Below are positions 31,941 to 43,193 of a stretch of DNA of 64,000 bases, one piece after another. The stretch's first letter is position 1. Every line of letters starts with the position of its first letter. The DNA comes from Gordius sp. MW1. Taxonomy: Eukaryota > Nematomorpha > Gordioida > Gordea > Gordiidae. Made by a program: the position numbers and the translations under genes. The notes under the pieces are model-generated. The model worked only from the letters and a program-made list of their open reading frames with translations. It had not been told where the DNA came from and searched no databases. The stretch spans positions 9,698,501 through 9,762,500 of the forward strand of contig OZ038530.1 in the NCBI GenBank assembly GCA_964036665.1. Direction: 5' to 3'.

Positions 31941-34902
31941 CCGGATAACTTAGTAACGCCCCTGAGTGTGCAACCTTCAATAACCAGCGAACATTTGCTA
32001 AAGTCTAGAGCAGTGGTTCTTAACCTTTTTATACATGCGACCCCCCAAATATTTTATAATTTTTTTGCGACCCCCCCCATTTTTTTTATAATAATTTATA
32101 TTTGTTAAATTATCTATTATATGATTTTTTATTATTGTTTCATTTTATTAAATAATAAACATAAAACACAACTTTATTATTTCATTATCTATTTAAAATT
32201 TAAATAGATAATGAAATAATATCAACATAAAAACTTCATAATTAAACATAAAAACAATTCATTTATAATAAAAAGGATATGCATTCGGAAATATATTTAA
32301 TGAGATTTCTGCTGCTGAACATCATCAACCAATTTGTTAATTCTTGGTTCAATTGATTGTAATGCTATCCTCATGCAGGAATCTAGTCGCAATCGATTGC
32401 GTTTTTTAGTTTTTATATCCACCATAGTTGAGAAACCTTTTTCACACAAATATGTACTAGCGAAAGGCAGCAAATTTTGCATTGCTGCTGAAAATAATGG
32501 AGGATATTCTGCACGAATTTGTATCCAAACTTGCGCCAAACTTTTAGTTTTAAACAAAGATTTTAAATTACAATCATTTATTAATTCTAATAATGAATCT
32601 TCATCATCTGATGATAAATTGGTATTTTTATAATTGTTGTATGGATCTTGAATCCAGAGTTTTGTAATGTGACCTTCATCATTAGGGAAATATTTTTCAA
32701 ATTTATCAATTAATTTTAAAATATGACATTTAATCAAGTAATTTACATTTTCTTTCTCGAATTGAAATTTTGAATCAGAGATTAGTTGTGAATAGAATGG
32801 AAACATTTCATATATATTTGAGTCTATTCTTTGAATCCATCTTTGTAATTTCATTTTCATAGCCTCAATTTTGTTATGCATAGTAAAAATATCAGATTTA
32901 GGTCCTTGCATAGATATATTCAACTGATTTAGAATTGTAAAAATATCCGCTAGATATGACAATTTAGCGACCCAATTATTGTCATCAAAATAGCTTGATA
33001 GGCTGGAGTTTTTATCATTTAAAAAAAGTTCAACTTCCAGTCTCAATTCAAATAAACGAGTTAAGATTTTTCCTCGTGATAGCCATCTCACTTCTGTGTG
33101 AAATAAAAGAGAACTATTATCTGCGCCAACTTCTTCACAAAAAATTGAAAATAATCTTGACTTTAGTGAACTTCCTTTTATGAAATTTATAATCTTTACT
33201 GAAATTATCAAAACTTCATTCAATTCTTCACTCATTTCCTTGGAGGCTAATTGTTCCCTATGAATAAAACAATGAGTAGTTGTTATGTTTGCATGTGCAA
33301 TACGTTTTATTCTTGATGTAATGCCCTTATAACAGCCAGTCATAGAGGCAGCACCATCTGTGCAAATTCCAACACAGTTTTTCCAGAGTAAGCCATTAGT
33401 ATTCAGAAAGGAATCTATTTTGTTAAATATATTTTCACTTGTTGTATCTGTTTCTAAGTCTATGCAAAAGAGAAATTCTTCAGATATATCCATTTTTATA
33501 AAATCAATAAATCGAATGTATCCTAAGCAAATGCTCCTGTTAGAAACATCTGTAGATTCATCTATTTGTAATGAGAACCAAGGAGAATTTTTAATATAGC
33601 CAGTTAACTGTTCCTGAAGATCATTAGCTATTAATAAAGTTCTATTATAAATTGCATCATTTGACAAAGGTATTTCTTTAATTTTGTTTGACACAAAGGG
33701 TTCAAATAGCTCTTTACAAATATTAAACATGGCAGGTTTTAATAATTCTTCGGCTATAGTAAATGGTTTTTTTGCTTTTGCAATGTACAAAGCTGCAATA
33801 AATGAAGCTTTTAATAAATTTTTATTGGTAGTAGTTGTCACATTTATGAGCGTCTTTTGATTTTTTAATTCATCTCTTTTTCTTATAAAAAAATCTTCCT
33901 TTTTATTTTTATATTTATCATGGTTAAGATTTAAATGCCTCCACAATTTATTAGGTTTCATTGATTCATTAGAGAGAACTACACCACATATAACACATTG
34001 TGGTTTTGTAGTTCCTCGAACTTCTATGCTTACAAACCCATATTTAATATAATCACGATAGTATTTTCTAATTCTATTGTTACTTGATTTTATATTTTTA
34101 GTTTTAGGACTATTGGTTTTTTCCGTTTCATTTTTCGCTGTATCATCATCGGAACCTTCACTAATATTTGAAGTTCCTGGTCCGCGATTATTTAGATCAA
34201 AAAAAATTTCCAATGTTTCTTTCTGCTTTTTGCTCATAATATGGAATATAATAACTATTTAAAATGAACAAACAATATAAGAAATAATGCACTATTTTGC
34301 GATCCAAAGTCTGTGGTGAGAAGTTCGCTTTATTTTTAAATTTCAGAAGTTAAATTTGTTGAATTGTAAAATTAAATGAAGATAATTATTTTAAAGATTA
34401 GAAAATGAATAAATTATGAAACAGCAAAAAAATCTACCATTCAAAAAATTATTTTCATTATAAATAATAAGTTTCACAACGTATTTTAATAGCAGCATGG
34501 TGTGAGTGGTTATAGCGACGTCTTGTAAATGTAAACAAACATAATGCAACGAGTTCGAATCCCAAGGTGAGTATTTTTTCTAAAGCTTTTCTGAATATTT
34601 TTATTTTATTCTAAAAAAATTTGGCGACCCCCCGGCAAACTTCTCGCGACCCCCTTGGGGGTCGCGACCCCTAGGTTAAGAATCACTGGTCTAGAGGCAT
34701 TAAGCCCATCAACAATCTTAACACGTTAAATTCCACAAATTTGAGCATTCAACTTAACAACCATTCGGGCCAAGGCAAATCACCTAAAGTTCCTCCCAAA
34801 CCAGCAAATCTTTTAGCCTCTAAAAGGAGTAGCCACATCACAGCTTCTAACAATCCTGATACTGTGGACAATAGCATGGGCCCTTCGAAAGATAGTGCCT
34901 GA
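31941..34902 (+). CDS. Putative terminal coding exon split by a hAT insertion, unrecognised
   Basis: If the hAT (32011-34688) and one target-duplication copy are ignored, 31941-32010 and 34697-34902 form one open frame of 91 codons ending TGA at 34900-34902. It starts just after an AG acceptor (CAATCTTAG). The frame reads PLSVQPSITSEHLLKSRGIK before and across the insertion point. After it comes SGQGKSPKVPPKPANLLAS, a proline-rich stretch like an SH3 ligand, then NNPDTVDNSMGPSKDSA. An unbroken frame through the junction and the residue composition argue for a real exon. Upstream exons are not identified, so it may also be an old pseudogene. Confidence 0.35.
32003..32010. repeat. Left 8-bp target-site duplication of the complete hAT
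   Basis: GTCTAGAG, repeated exactly at 34689-34696 on the other side of the element. Confidence 0.95.
32297..34237 (-). CDS. hAT transposase, ZBED/FAM200-like, intact 646 aa
   Basis: Cuts and reinserts the element. An acidic N-terminus is followed by a BED zinc finger (C81, C84, H101, H106; PQCVICGVV…LWRHLNLNH). The RNase H-like core includes LQIDESTDVSNRS (probable catalytic D226), CVGICTDGAASMTG (probable D294), THCFIHREQLASK (322-333) and HTEVRWLSRGKILTRLFEL (380-398). The C-terminal dimerisation block is LLPFASTYLCEKGFSTM, with the probable third acidic residue E599, then KTKKRNRLRLDSCMRIAL. No intron, stop or frameshift. Opens at ATG 34235-34237; 451 bp separate it from the right terminus and 286 bp from the left. 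Single-exon structure is usual for this family. Confidence 0.93.
   Translation of the reverse strand: MSKKQKETLEIFFDLNNRGPGTSNISEGSDDDTAKNETEKTNSPKTKNIKSSNNRIRKYYRDYIKYGFVSIEVRGTTKPQCVICGVVLSNESMKPNKLWRHLNLNHDKYKNKKEDFFIRKRDELKNQKTLINVTTTTNKNLLKASFIAALYIAKAKKPFTIAEELLKPAMFNICKELFEPFVSNKIKEIPLSNDAIYNRTLLIANDLQEQLTGYIKNSPWFSLQIDESTDVSNRSICLGYIRFIDFIKMDISEEFLFCIDLETDTTSENIFNKIDSFLNTNGLLWKNCVGICTDGAASMTGCYKGITSRIKRIAHANITTTHCFIHREQLASKEMSEELNEVLIISVKIINFIKGSSLKSRLFSIFCEEVGADNSSLLFHTEVRWLSRGKILTRLFELRLEVELFLNDKNSSLSSYFDDNNWVAKLSYLADIFTILNQLNISMQGPKSDIFTMHNKIEAMKMKLQRWIQRIDSNIYEMFPFYSQLISDSKFQFEKENVNYLIKCHILKLIDKFEKYFPNDEGHITKLWIQDPYNNYKNTNLSSDDEDSLLELINDCNLKSLFKTKSLAQVWIQIRAEYPPLFSAAMQNLLPFASTYLCEKGFSTMVDIKTKKRNRLRLDSCMRIALQSIEPRINKLVDDVQQQKSH
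34494..34575 (+). other. tRNA-like A/B boxes inside the hAT right arm
   Basis: GGTGTGAGTGGTTATAGCG resembles an A box and GAGTTCGAATCCCAAGG a B box, followed by TATTTTTTC, a possible pol III stop. Arms do not fold as a clean cloverleaf. It resembles the segment at 8072-8142 and may be a captured tRNA-derived SINE head. Confidence 0.3.
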
Positions 34903-35169
34903 CCACCACTAGTCAACAGTAGCCATGATCTAACGGATAGCAGTTAATTATGAATTTTTTTTATAATTTATATAATTGTTTACCATATAAATGCTTCGGC
35001 ATTGTATTCACAATTTGACATAGCGGAAGAGACTTTCTAAGTAATTTTTATAAGCCTCTATTCCGTTCCGACTCGAGCAAATGAATTTTGTCAACTTAAA
35101 CGCGACCGACCCACCAGAAAGCTGAAATTAACCAATAGGAATGTTCAACTGAGCGTCGTCGTTTTTTAA

Positions 35170-35415
35170 ATGTCGACGTTTCAGATCATTACACCGGGAT
35201 GGAAAGAAATGCACAAGAACGCCTACGAAGACACCAGACACAGCGCCAACCTCCATTTTGTTCAGCTAATGTGTACGCCCGCCAACACTACGCAGGAGGT
35301 GAACCAAACCATGCCAAGTTTGATTAGCAGAAGCGATGAAAGTAATCCATTCATCCAATTGATGGACACTGCCCCTATTACGCCTAATCAGGAGGACCAT
35401 ATTCTCAATAATTAA
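35170..35415 (+). CDS. Hypothetical 81-aa open frame, unrecognised
   Basis: ATG at 35170 after in-frame TAA; reads MSTFQIITPGWKEMHKNAYE and ends PNQEDHILNN at TAA. A second frame over the same DNA (from 35200, MERNAQERLRRHQTQRQPPF) also looks protein-like, so the true frame is unclear. It sits just upstream of the inverted duplication (35424) and on the same strand as the putative exon at 34697-34902. It may belong to that gene or be a decayed relative of the array gene. Confidence 0.25.
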   Translation: MSTFQIITPGWKEMHKNAYEDTRHSANLHFVQLMCTPANTTQEVNQTMPSLISRSDESNPFIQLMDTAPITPNQEDHILNN

Positions 35416-35423
35416 TTTGTCAT

Positions 35424-35853
35424 GAGACGGGCGCAGCGCCCTTATATACATTGGTGGCAAAAGTATTATTATAGAGCGCACCTCGTTACCGAGGCAGGGC
35501 CAGGCAGCAACCCATTGTACAGCAACCATTCCCTAGATGGCTACGTTGGCACAATCAGCCGATGTGCACACCAACCCAGGCGCCCTCGCGTCCTACCAAT
35601 ATCACGCCTACCATCAGCATTCTTCTGCCCCAAAAGTCTAGGAGCAGCCCTGAAACTTTGACGGCAAAACAAATGGAGTTATTGCGTTAATGTTTAATGT
35701 AATATTATGGTGCAATTCCGATATGTATATATCAATTAATACCGTCACATGTAGTTTTTTTTATATTTTGCCTCAATATATAACGTGCATCTCTATTGAA
35801 TTGACTTTAGCAGTTTAATGGCTCTTTCCTTAAAATAATGTAAATCAAATATT
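35424..35853 (+). repeat. Inverted duplication, left arm
   Basis: Plus strand from GAGACGGGCGCAGCGCC to AAATCAAATATTA aligns with the minus strand of 35958-36371 almost throughout, diverged but with few gaps. Shared words include ACGAGGCAGGG/ACCGAGGCAGGG, GGCACAATC, GCCCCAA, GTCACATGTAGTTTTTT, AACGTGCATCTCT and AGTTTAATGGC. A frame ending SSAPKV-stop here pairs with YSDAPRA-stop in the other arm, and a frame ending KQMELLR-stop pairs with IEMELLR-stop, so the shared part probably includes old coding sequence and its 3' flank. Confidence 0.8.
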
Positions 35854-35957
35854 AATTGCTATACGAACCAAAAGCATGACACAATTTGCAGTCTGTCGTT
35901 ATCACATAAATGACATTTTAAGCTTCGCATTAGGCGTTTACTGCCTATTGTTTTTTT

Positions 35958-36371
35958 GATATTTGATTTTCATTAATTCGTGGAAAAGCGCCATTAAACT
36001 GTTAAAGTTTATTCAAAGAGATGCACGTTATTTATTGGAGAAAAGTATAAAAAACTACATGTGACGTTATGAATTAAAACAATTAATAAATATTATTAAT
36101 TTTATCGTAATAGTTCCATTTCGATTTCTTCTGCCGACAAAGCGGGGGGACGCTACTAGGCTCTTGGGGCATCTGAGTAGAGGTGGTAGATCAGTTGATA
36201 GGTAGAGAGAGAGCCTGGCTTAGTGTACAGAGTGGGGGATTGTGCCACCGTTGGCACCCATCGCAAGGTCGGCCTGGGCCAGGGATAAACTCTGCCCTGC
36301 CTCGTTAATGAGTAGGGCGCCTTGTATTATTTCTTGCACCACCCTGTATATTAAGGCGCTGCGCCCGTCTC
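35958..36371 (-). repeat. Inverted duplication, right arm
   Basis: Mirror partner of 35424-35853; the two arms are tail to tail around a spacer of about 104 bp. Its outer 154 bp (36218-36371) are the first part of array unit 1, so the array grew from the gene body carried by this arm. Relative to the left arm a C-run (6 C) shifts the frame before the IEMELLR end. Confidence 0.8.
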
Positions 36372-39300
36372 CTGGCTTCGGGCGACCGCAACCGACTCGC
36401 ATCTTGATAGTCGGAACCCAACCGTATAACCGGTTCCATCGGCCGCTCCTCAATAATTTCTAAAATTATTGCTGTAGCTAGATCCGAACAGCGGCTTGGA
36501 TGGGCGCGTACCCTAACTTCTACTTCGTAAAATTCATTGTGAAGATGGAATTTTGCGGCTACAAAAATTAATAAATATAGCAGTTAAAATAGCAATTGAT
36601 AAACATGGGAATTAAACATCAAATTTATTTGCAATATTTATTATGGTTATGGTTACTTACTCATAATTAATAGAAAAAATAATGATAAAAATTTTAACTT
36701 TAAAAAAAAAGAAATTAATAGTCAAGATAACACGCAAAAAGAGTTTATAAAGGGGAGTAAGTAGTATTAATATGTTACAGTAAACAATGTCAGCCAATAA
36801 ATTGCATAGCAATGAATAGTATTTCAGGGTTTCTTTCAGAAAAAATGCTCCGGGGGATGTTTTCAACTTCCGGGGGGGGGGGTAAAATTTTTTTTAATTG
36901 TTAAACCATTTTGTAAAATATTTACTGATTTTTATTGGTGATATAAGTGATATATAAATAGATACATACACGCATAAAACAACTTGCATAATTTTAATTA
37001 CCAGCATTTTTATCATAAGAAAAAGAAGAGACAATTTTCCCCACTCCAGCAGAATTACAATTTTCATCTTGACCTAAAACATGAAAATATATATAATACT
37101 TCTATTAAAACCAAAATATTTCTTGCCTCTTTCAGAGTTCATGTGAATTTCACTGCTGGAAGCAGAATAATATCTGCCTTTGACCTATATATATTTAAAA
37201 TATCTAATGTTAAAAATAATTACCATAATTTCCCATAGTAAGGGTTTTTTTAATTCAGTCCCATCTTTACCTATTACAAACAAACATATTCATGTCTTAT
37301 TTTATATAAACACAAATACCCATACATAATTAAAATAATTCCAAATTATTAAATCATATTTACCATCTTTTTTATTAGGCCTTAGTGTACAGAGTGGGGG
37401 ATTGTGCCACCGTTGGCACCCATCGCAAGGTCGGCCTGGGCCAGGGATGCACTCTGCCCTGCCTCGTTAATGAGTAGGGCGCCTTGTATTATTTCTTGCA
37501 CCACCCTGTATATTAAGGCGCTGCGCCCGTCTCCTGGCTTCGGGCGACCGCAACCGACTCGCATCTTGATAGTCGGAACCCAACCGTATAACCGGTTCCA
37601 TCGGCCGCTCCTCAATAATTTCTAAAATTGCTGTAGCTAGATCCGAACAGCGGCTTGGATGGGCGCGTACCCTAACTTCTACTTCGTAAAATTCATTGTG
37701 AAGATGGAATTTTGCGGCTACAAAAATTAATAAATATAGCAGTTAAAATAGCAATTGATAAACATGGGAATTAAACATCAAATTTATTTGCAATATTTAT
37801 TATGGTTATGGTTACTTACTCATAATTAATAGAAAAAATAATGATAAAAATTTTAACTTTAAAAAAAAAAGAAATTAATAGTCAAGATAACACGCAAAAA
37901 GAGTTTATAAAGGGGAGTAAGTAGTATTAATATGTTACAGTAAACAATGTCAGCCAATAAATTGCATAGCAATGAATAGTATTTCAGGGTTTCTTTCAGA
38001 AAAAATGCTCCGGGGGATATTTTCAACTTCCGGGGGGGGGGGGGTAAAATTTTTTTTAATTGTTAAACCATTTTGTAAAATATTTACTGATTTTTATTGG
38101 TGATATAAGTGATATATAAATAGATACATACACGCATAAAACAACTTGCATAATTTTAATTACCAGCATTTTTATCATAAGAAAAAGAAGAGACAATTTT
38201 CCCCACTCCAGCAGAATTACAATTTTCATCTTGACCTAAAACATGAAAATATATATAATACTTATATTAAAACCAAAATCTTTCTTGCCTCTTTCAGAGT
38301 TCATGTGAATTTCACTGCTGGAAGCAGAATAATATCTGCCTTTGACCTATATATATTTAAAATATCTAATGTTAAAAATAATTACCATAATTTCCCATAG
38401 TAAGGGTTTTTTTAATTCAGTCCCATCTTTACCTATTACAAACAAACATATTCATGTCTTATTTTATATAAACACAAATACCCATACATAATTAAAATAA
38501 TTCCAAATTATTAAATCATATTTACCATCTTTTTTATTAGGCCTTAGTGTACAGAGTGGGGGATTGTGCCACCGTTGGCACCCATCGCAAGGTCGGCCTG
38601 GGCCAGGGATGCACTCTGCCCTGCCTCGTTAATGAGTAGGGCGCCTTGTATTATTTCTTGCACCACCCTGTATATTAAGGCGCTGCGCCCGTCTCCTGGC
38701 TTCGGGCGACCGCAACCGACTCGCATCTTGATAGTCGGAACCCAACCGTATAACCGGTTCCATCGGCCGCTCCTCAATAATTTCTAAAATTATTGCTGTA
38801 TCTAGATCCGAACAGCGGCTTGGATGGGCGCGTACCCTAACTTCTACTTCGTAAAATTCATTGTGAAGATGGAATTTTGCGGCTACAAAAATTAATAAAT
38901 ATAGCAGTTAAAATAGCAATTGATAAACATGGGAATTAAACATCAAATTTATTTGCAATATTTATTATGGTTATGGTTACTTACTCATAATTAATAGAAA
39001 AAATAATGATAAAAATTTTAACTTTAAAAAAAAAGAAATTAATAGTCAAGATAACACGCAAAAAGAGTTTATAAAGGGGAGTAAGTAGTATTAATATGTT
39101 ACAGTAAACAATGTCAGCCAATAAATTGCATAGCAATGAATAGTATTTCAGGGTTTCTTTCAGAAAAAATGCTCCGGGGGATGTTTTCAACTTCCGGGGG
39201 GGGGGGTAAAATTTTTTTTAATTGTTAAACCATTTTGTAAAATATTTACTGATTTTTATTGGTGATATAAGTGATATATAAATAGATACATACACGCATA

Positions 39301-42014
39301 AAACAACTTGCATAATTTTAATTACCAGCATTTTTATCATAAGAAAAAGAAGAGACAATTTTCCCCACTCCAGCAGAATTACAATTTTCATCTTGACCTA
39401 AAACATGAAAATATATATAATACTTCTATTAAAACCAAAATCTTTCTTGCCTCTTTCAGAGTTCATGTGAATTTCACTGCTGGAAGCAGAATAATATCTG
39501 CCTTTGACCTATATATATTTAAAATATCTAATGTTAAAAATAATTACCATAATTTCCCATAGTAAGGGTTTTTTTAATTCAGTCCCATCTTTACCTATTA
39601 CAAACAAACATATTCATGTCTTATTTTATATAAACACAAATACCCATACATAATTAAAATAATTCCAAATTATTAAATCATATTTACCATCTTTTTTATT
39701 AGGCCTTAGTGTACAGAGTGGGGGATTGTGCCACCGTTGGCACCCATCGCAAGGTCGGCCTGGGCCAGGGATGCACTCTGCCCTGCCTCGTTAATGAGTA
39801 GGGCGCCTTGTATTATTTCTTGCACCACCCTGTATATTAAGGCGCTGCGCCCGTCTCCTGGCTTCGGGCGACCGCAACCGACTCGCATCTTGATAGTCGG
39901 AACCCAACCGTATAACCGGTTCCATCGGCCGCTCCTCAATAATTTCTAAAATTGCTGTAGCTAGATCCGAACAGCGGCTTGGATGGGCGCGTACCCTAAC
40001 TTCTACTTCGTAAAATTCATTGTGAAGATGGAATTTTGCGGCTACAAAAATTAATAAATATAGCAGTTAAAATAGCAATTGATAAACATGGGAATTAAAC
40101 ATCAAATTTATTTGCAATATTTATTATGGTTATGGTTACTTACTCATAATTAATAGAAAAAATAATGATAAAAATTTTAACTTTAAAAAAAAAAGAAATT
40201 AATAGTCAAGATAACACGCAAAAAGAGTTTATAAAGGGGAGTAAGTAGTATTAATATGTTACAGTAAACAATGTCAGCCAATAAATTGCATAGCAATGAA
40301 TAGTATTTCAGGGTTTCTTTCAGAAAAAATGCTCCGGGGGATATTTTCAACTTCCGGGGGGGGGGGGGGGTAAAATTTTTTTTAATTGTTAAACCATTTT
40401 GTAAAATATTTACTGATTTTTATTGGTGATATAAGTGATATATAAATAGATACATACACGCATAAAACAACTTGCATAATTTTAATTACCAGCATTTTTA
40501 TCATAAGAAAAAGAAGAGACAATTTTCCCCACTCCAGCAGAATTACAATTTTCATCTTGACCTAAAACATGAAAATATATATAATACTTATATTAAAACC
40601 AAAATCTTTCTTGCCTCTTTCAGAGTTCATGTGAATTTCACTGCTGGAAGCAGAATAATATCTGCCTTTGACCTATATATATTTAAAATATCTAATGTTA
40701 AAAATAATTACCATAATTTCCCATAGTAAGGGTTTTTTTAATTCAGTCCCATCTTTACCTATTACAAACAAACATATTCATGTCTTATTTTATATAAACA
40801 CAAATACCCATACATAATTAAAATAATTCCAAATTATTAAATCATATTTACCATCTTTTTTATTAGGCCTTAGTGTACAGAGTGGGGGATTGTGCCACCG
40901 TTGGCACCCATCGCAAGGTCGGCCTGGGCCAGGGATGCACTCTGCCCTGCCTCGTTAATGAGTAGGGCGCCTTGTATTATTTCTTGCACCACCCTGTATA
41001 TTAAGGCGCTGCGCCCGTCTCCTGGCTTCGGGCGACCGCAACCGACTCGCATCTTGATAGTCGGAACCCAACCGTATAACCGGTTCCATCGGCCGCTCCT
41101 CAATAATTTCTAAAATTATTGCTGTATCTAGATCCGAACAGCGGCTTGGATGGGCGCGTACCCTAACTTCTACTTCGTAAAATTCATTGTGAAGATGGAA
41201 TTTTGCGGCTACAAAAATTAATAAATATAGCAGTTAAAATAGCAATTGATAAACATGGGAATTAAACATCAAATTTATTTGCAATATTTATTATGGTTAT
41301 GGTTACTTACTCATAATTAATAGACAAAAATAATGATAAAAATTTTAACTTTAAAAAAAAAGAAATTAATAGTCAAGATAACACGCAAAAAGAGTTTATA
41401 AAGGGGAGTAAGTAGTATTAATATGTTACAGTAAACAATGTCAGCCAATAAATTGCATAGCAATGAATAGTATTTCAGGGTTTCTTTCAGAAAAAATGCT
41501 CCGGGGGATGTTTTCAACTTCCGGGGGGGGGGGTAAAATTTTTTTTAATTGTTAAACCATTTTGTAAAATATTTACTGATTTTTATTGGTGATATAAGTG
41601 ATATATAAATAGATACATACACGCATAAAACAACTTGCATAATTTTAATTACCAGCATTTTTATCATAAGAAAAAGAAGAGACAATTTTCCCCACTCCAG
41701 CAGAATTACAATTTTCATCTTGACCTAAAACATGAAAATATATATAATACTTCTATTAAAACCAAAATATTTCTTGCCTCTTTCAGAGTTCATGTGAATT
41801 TCACTGCTGGAAGCAGAATAATATCTGCCTTTGACCTATATATATTTAAAATATCTAATGTTAAAAATAATTACCATAATTTCCCATAGTAAGGGTTTTT
41901 TTAATTCAGTCCCATCTTTACCTATTACAAACAAACATATTCATGTCTTATTTTATATAAACACAAATACCCATACATAATTAAAATAATTCCAAATTAT
42001 TAAATCATATTTAC
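36205..42014 (-). CDS. Array units 5 to 1: repeated exons 2-5 of the unknown gene
   Basis: The exons described for unit 6 recur in every unit, shifted by about 1163, 2327, 3489, 4651 and 5813 bp (for example exon 5 starts at 41208 in unit 5 and 36558 in unit 1). None of these units has its own start exon: where unit 6 is preceded by exon 1, the others are preceded by the distal part of the previous exon 5 fused to the last 15 coding bases of exon 1. Differences are few and mostly codon-wise, such as Tyr/Asp in GKK(Y/D)F, Ala/Asp after SDL, an Ile indel, and Cys/Phe after RAE in unit 1. In unit 1 the long frame ends CTLSQALSLPIN-stop at about 36179. They may be extra coding modules, unused exons, or decayed copies. 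Confidence 0.4.
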
Positions 42015-43193
42015 CATCTTTTTTATTAGGCCTTAGTGTACAGAGTGGGGGATTGTGCCACCGTTGGCACCCATCGCAAGGTCGGCCTGGGCCAGGGATG
42101 CACTCTGCCCTGCCTCGTTAATGAGTAGGGCGCCTTGTATTATTTCTTGCACCACCCTGTATATTAAGGCGCTGCGCCCGTCTCCTGGCTTCGGGCGACC
42201 GCAACCGACTCGCATCTTGATAGTCGGAACCCAACCGTATAACCGGTTCCATCGGCCGCTCCTCAATAATTTCTAAAATTATTGCTGTAGCTAGATCCGA
42301 ACAGCGGCTTGGATGGGCGCGTACCCTAACTTCTACTTCGTAAAATTCATTGTGAAGATGGAATTTTGCGGCTACAAAAATTAATAAATATAGCAGTTAA
42401 AATAGCAATTGATAAACATGGGAATTAAACATCAAATTTATTTGCAATATTTATTATGGTTATGGTTACTTACTCATAATTAATAGAAAAAATAATGATA
42501 AAAATTTTAACTTTAAAAAAAAAAGAAATTAATAGTCAAGATAACACGCAAAAAGAGTTTATAAAGGGGAGTAAGTAGTATTAATATGTTACAGTAAACA
42601 ATGTCAGCCAATAAATTGCATAGCAATGAATAGTATTTCAGGGTTTCTTTCAGAAAAAATGCTCCGGGGGATATTTTCAACTTCCGGGGGGGGGGTAAAA
42701 TTTTTTTTAATTGTTAAACCATTTTGTAAAATATTTACTGATTTTTATTGGTGATATAAGTGATATATAAATAGATACATACACGCATAAAACAACTTGC
42801 ATAATTTTAATTACCAGCATTTTTATCATAAGAAAAAGAAGAGACAATTTTCCCCACTCCAGCAGAATTACAATTTTCATCTTGACCTAAAACATGAAAA
42901 TATATATAATACTTCTATTAAAACCAAAATCTTTCTTGCCTCTTTCAGAGTTCATGTGAATTTCACTGCTGGAAGCAGAATAATATCTGCCTTTGACCTA
43001 TATATATTTAAAATATCTAATGTTAAAAATAATTACCATAATTTCCCATAGTAAGGGTTTTTTTAATTCAGTCCCATCTTTACCTATTACAAACAAACAT
43101 ATTCATGTCTTATTTTATATAAACACAAATACCCATACATAATTAAAATAATTCCAAATTATTAAATCATATTTACCATCTTTTTTATTAGGC
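36218..43193 (-). repeat. Six-unit tandem array, unit about 1162 bp
   Basis: Unit starts are near 36218, 37380, 38542, 39704, 40868 and 42031; end 43193. Units are about 99% alike. Each carries the same minus-strand exons (see 42015-43246). The unit begins inside the last codons of exon 1 (CCTAATAAAAAAGATG) and ends in sequence distal to exon 5. Odd units (1, 3, 5) read GGGGATGTTTTC and even units (2, 4, 6) GGGGATATTTTC at the same site, so the array grew partly in two-unit steps. A G-run of 9-14 nt varies among units. Confidence 0.95.

Larger units (their letters stand above)
32011..34688 (-). mobile_element. Complete autonomous hAT transposon (2678 bp)
   Basis: Starts CAGTGGTTCTTAACC and ends with its complement GGTTAAGAATCACTG, one mismatch in 15. 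Perfect 8-bp target duplications GTCTAGAG flank it. GCGACCCCC blocks form subterminal repeats at both ends (near 32037-32080 and 34625-34672). This is the terminus type of Charlie-like hATs. With an unbroken transposase and exact flanks it looks like a recent, possibly still active insertion. Confidence 0.95.

Noticed and set aside
33360-33599. Plus-strand open frames inside the complete hAT (32334-34262)
   Set aside because: They are antisense shadows of the 646-codon transposase frame.
35424-36371. Endogenous densovirus-like layout (inverted repeats with converging genes)
   Set aside because: No viral replicase or capsid motif is recognisable in the frames, and the arms are duplicated coding and 3' sequence rather than terminal hairpins.
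36218-43193. CRISPR-like regular array
   Set aside because: Units of about 1162 bp with exons and no short identical repeats separated by unique spacers; eukaryotic tandem duplication instead.
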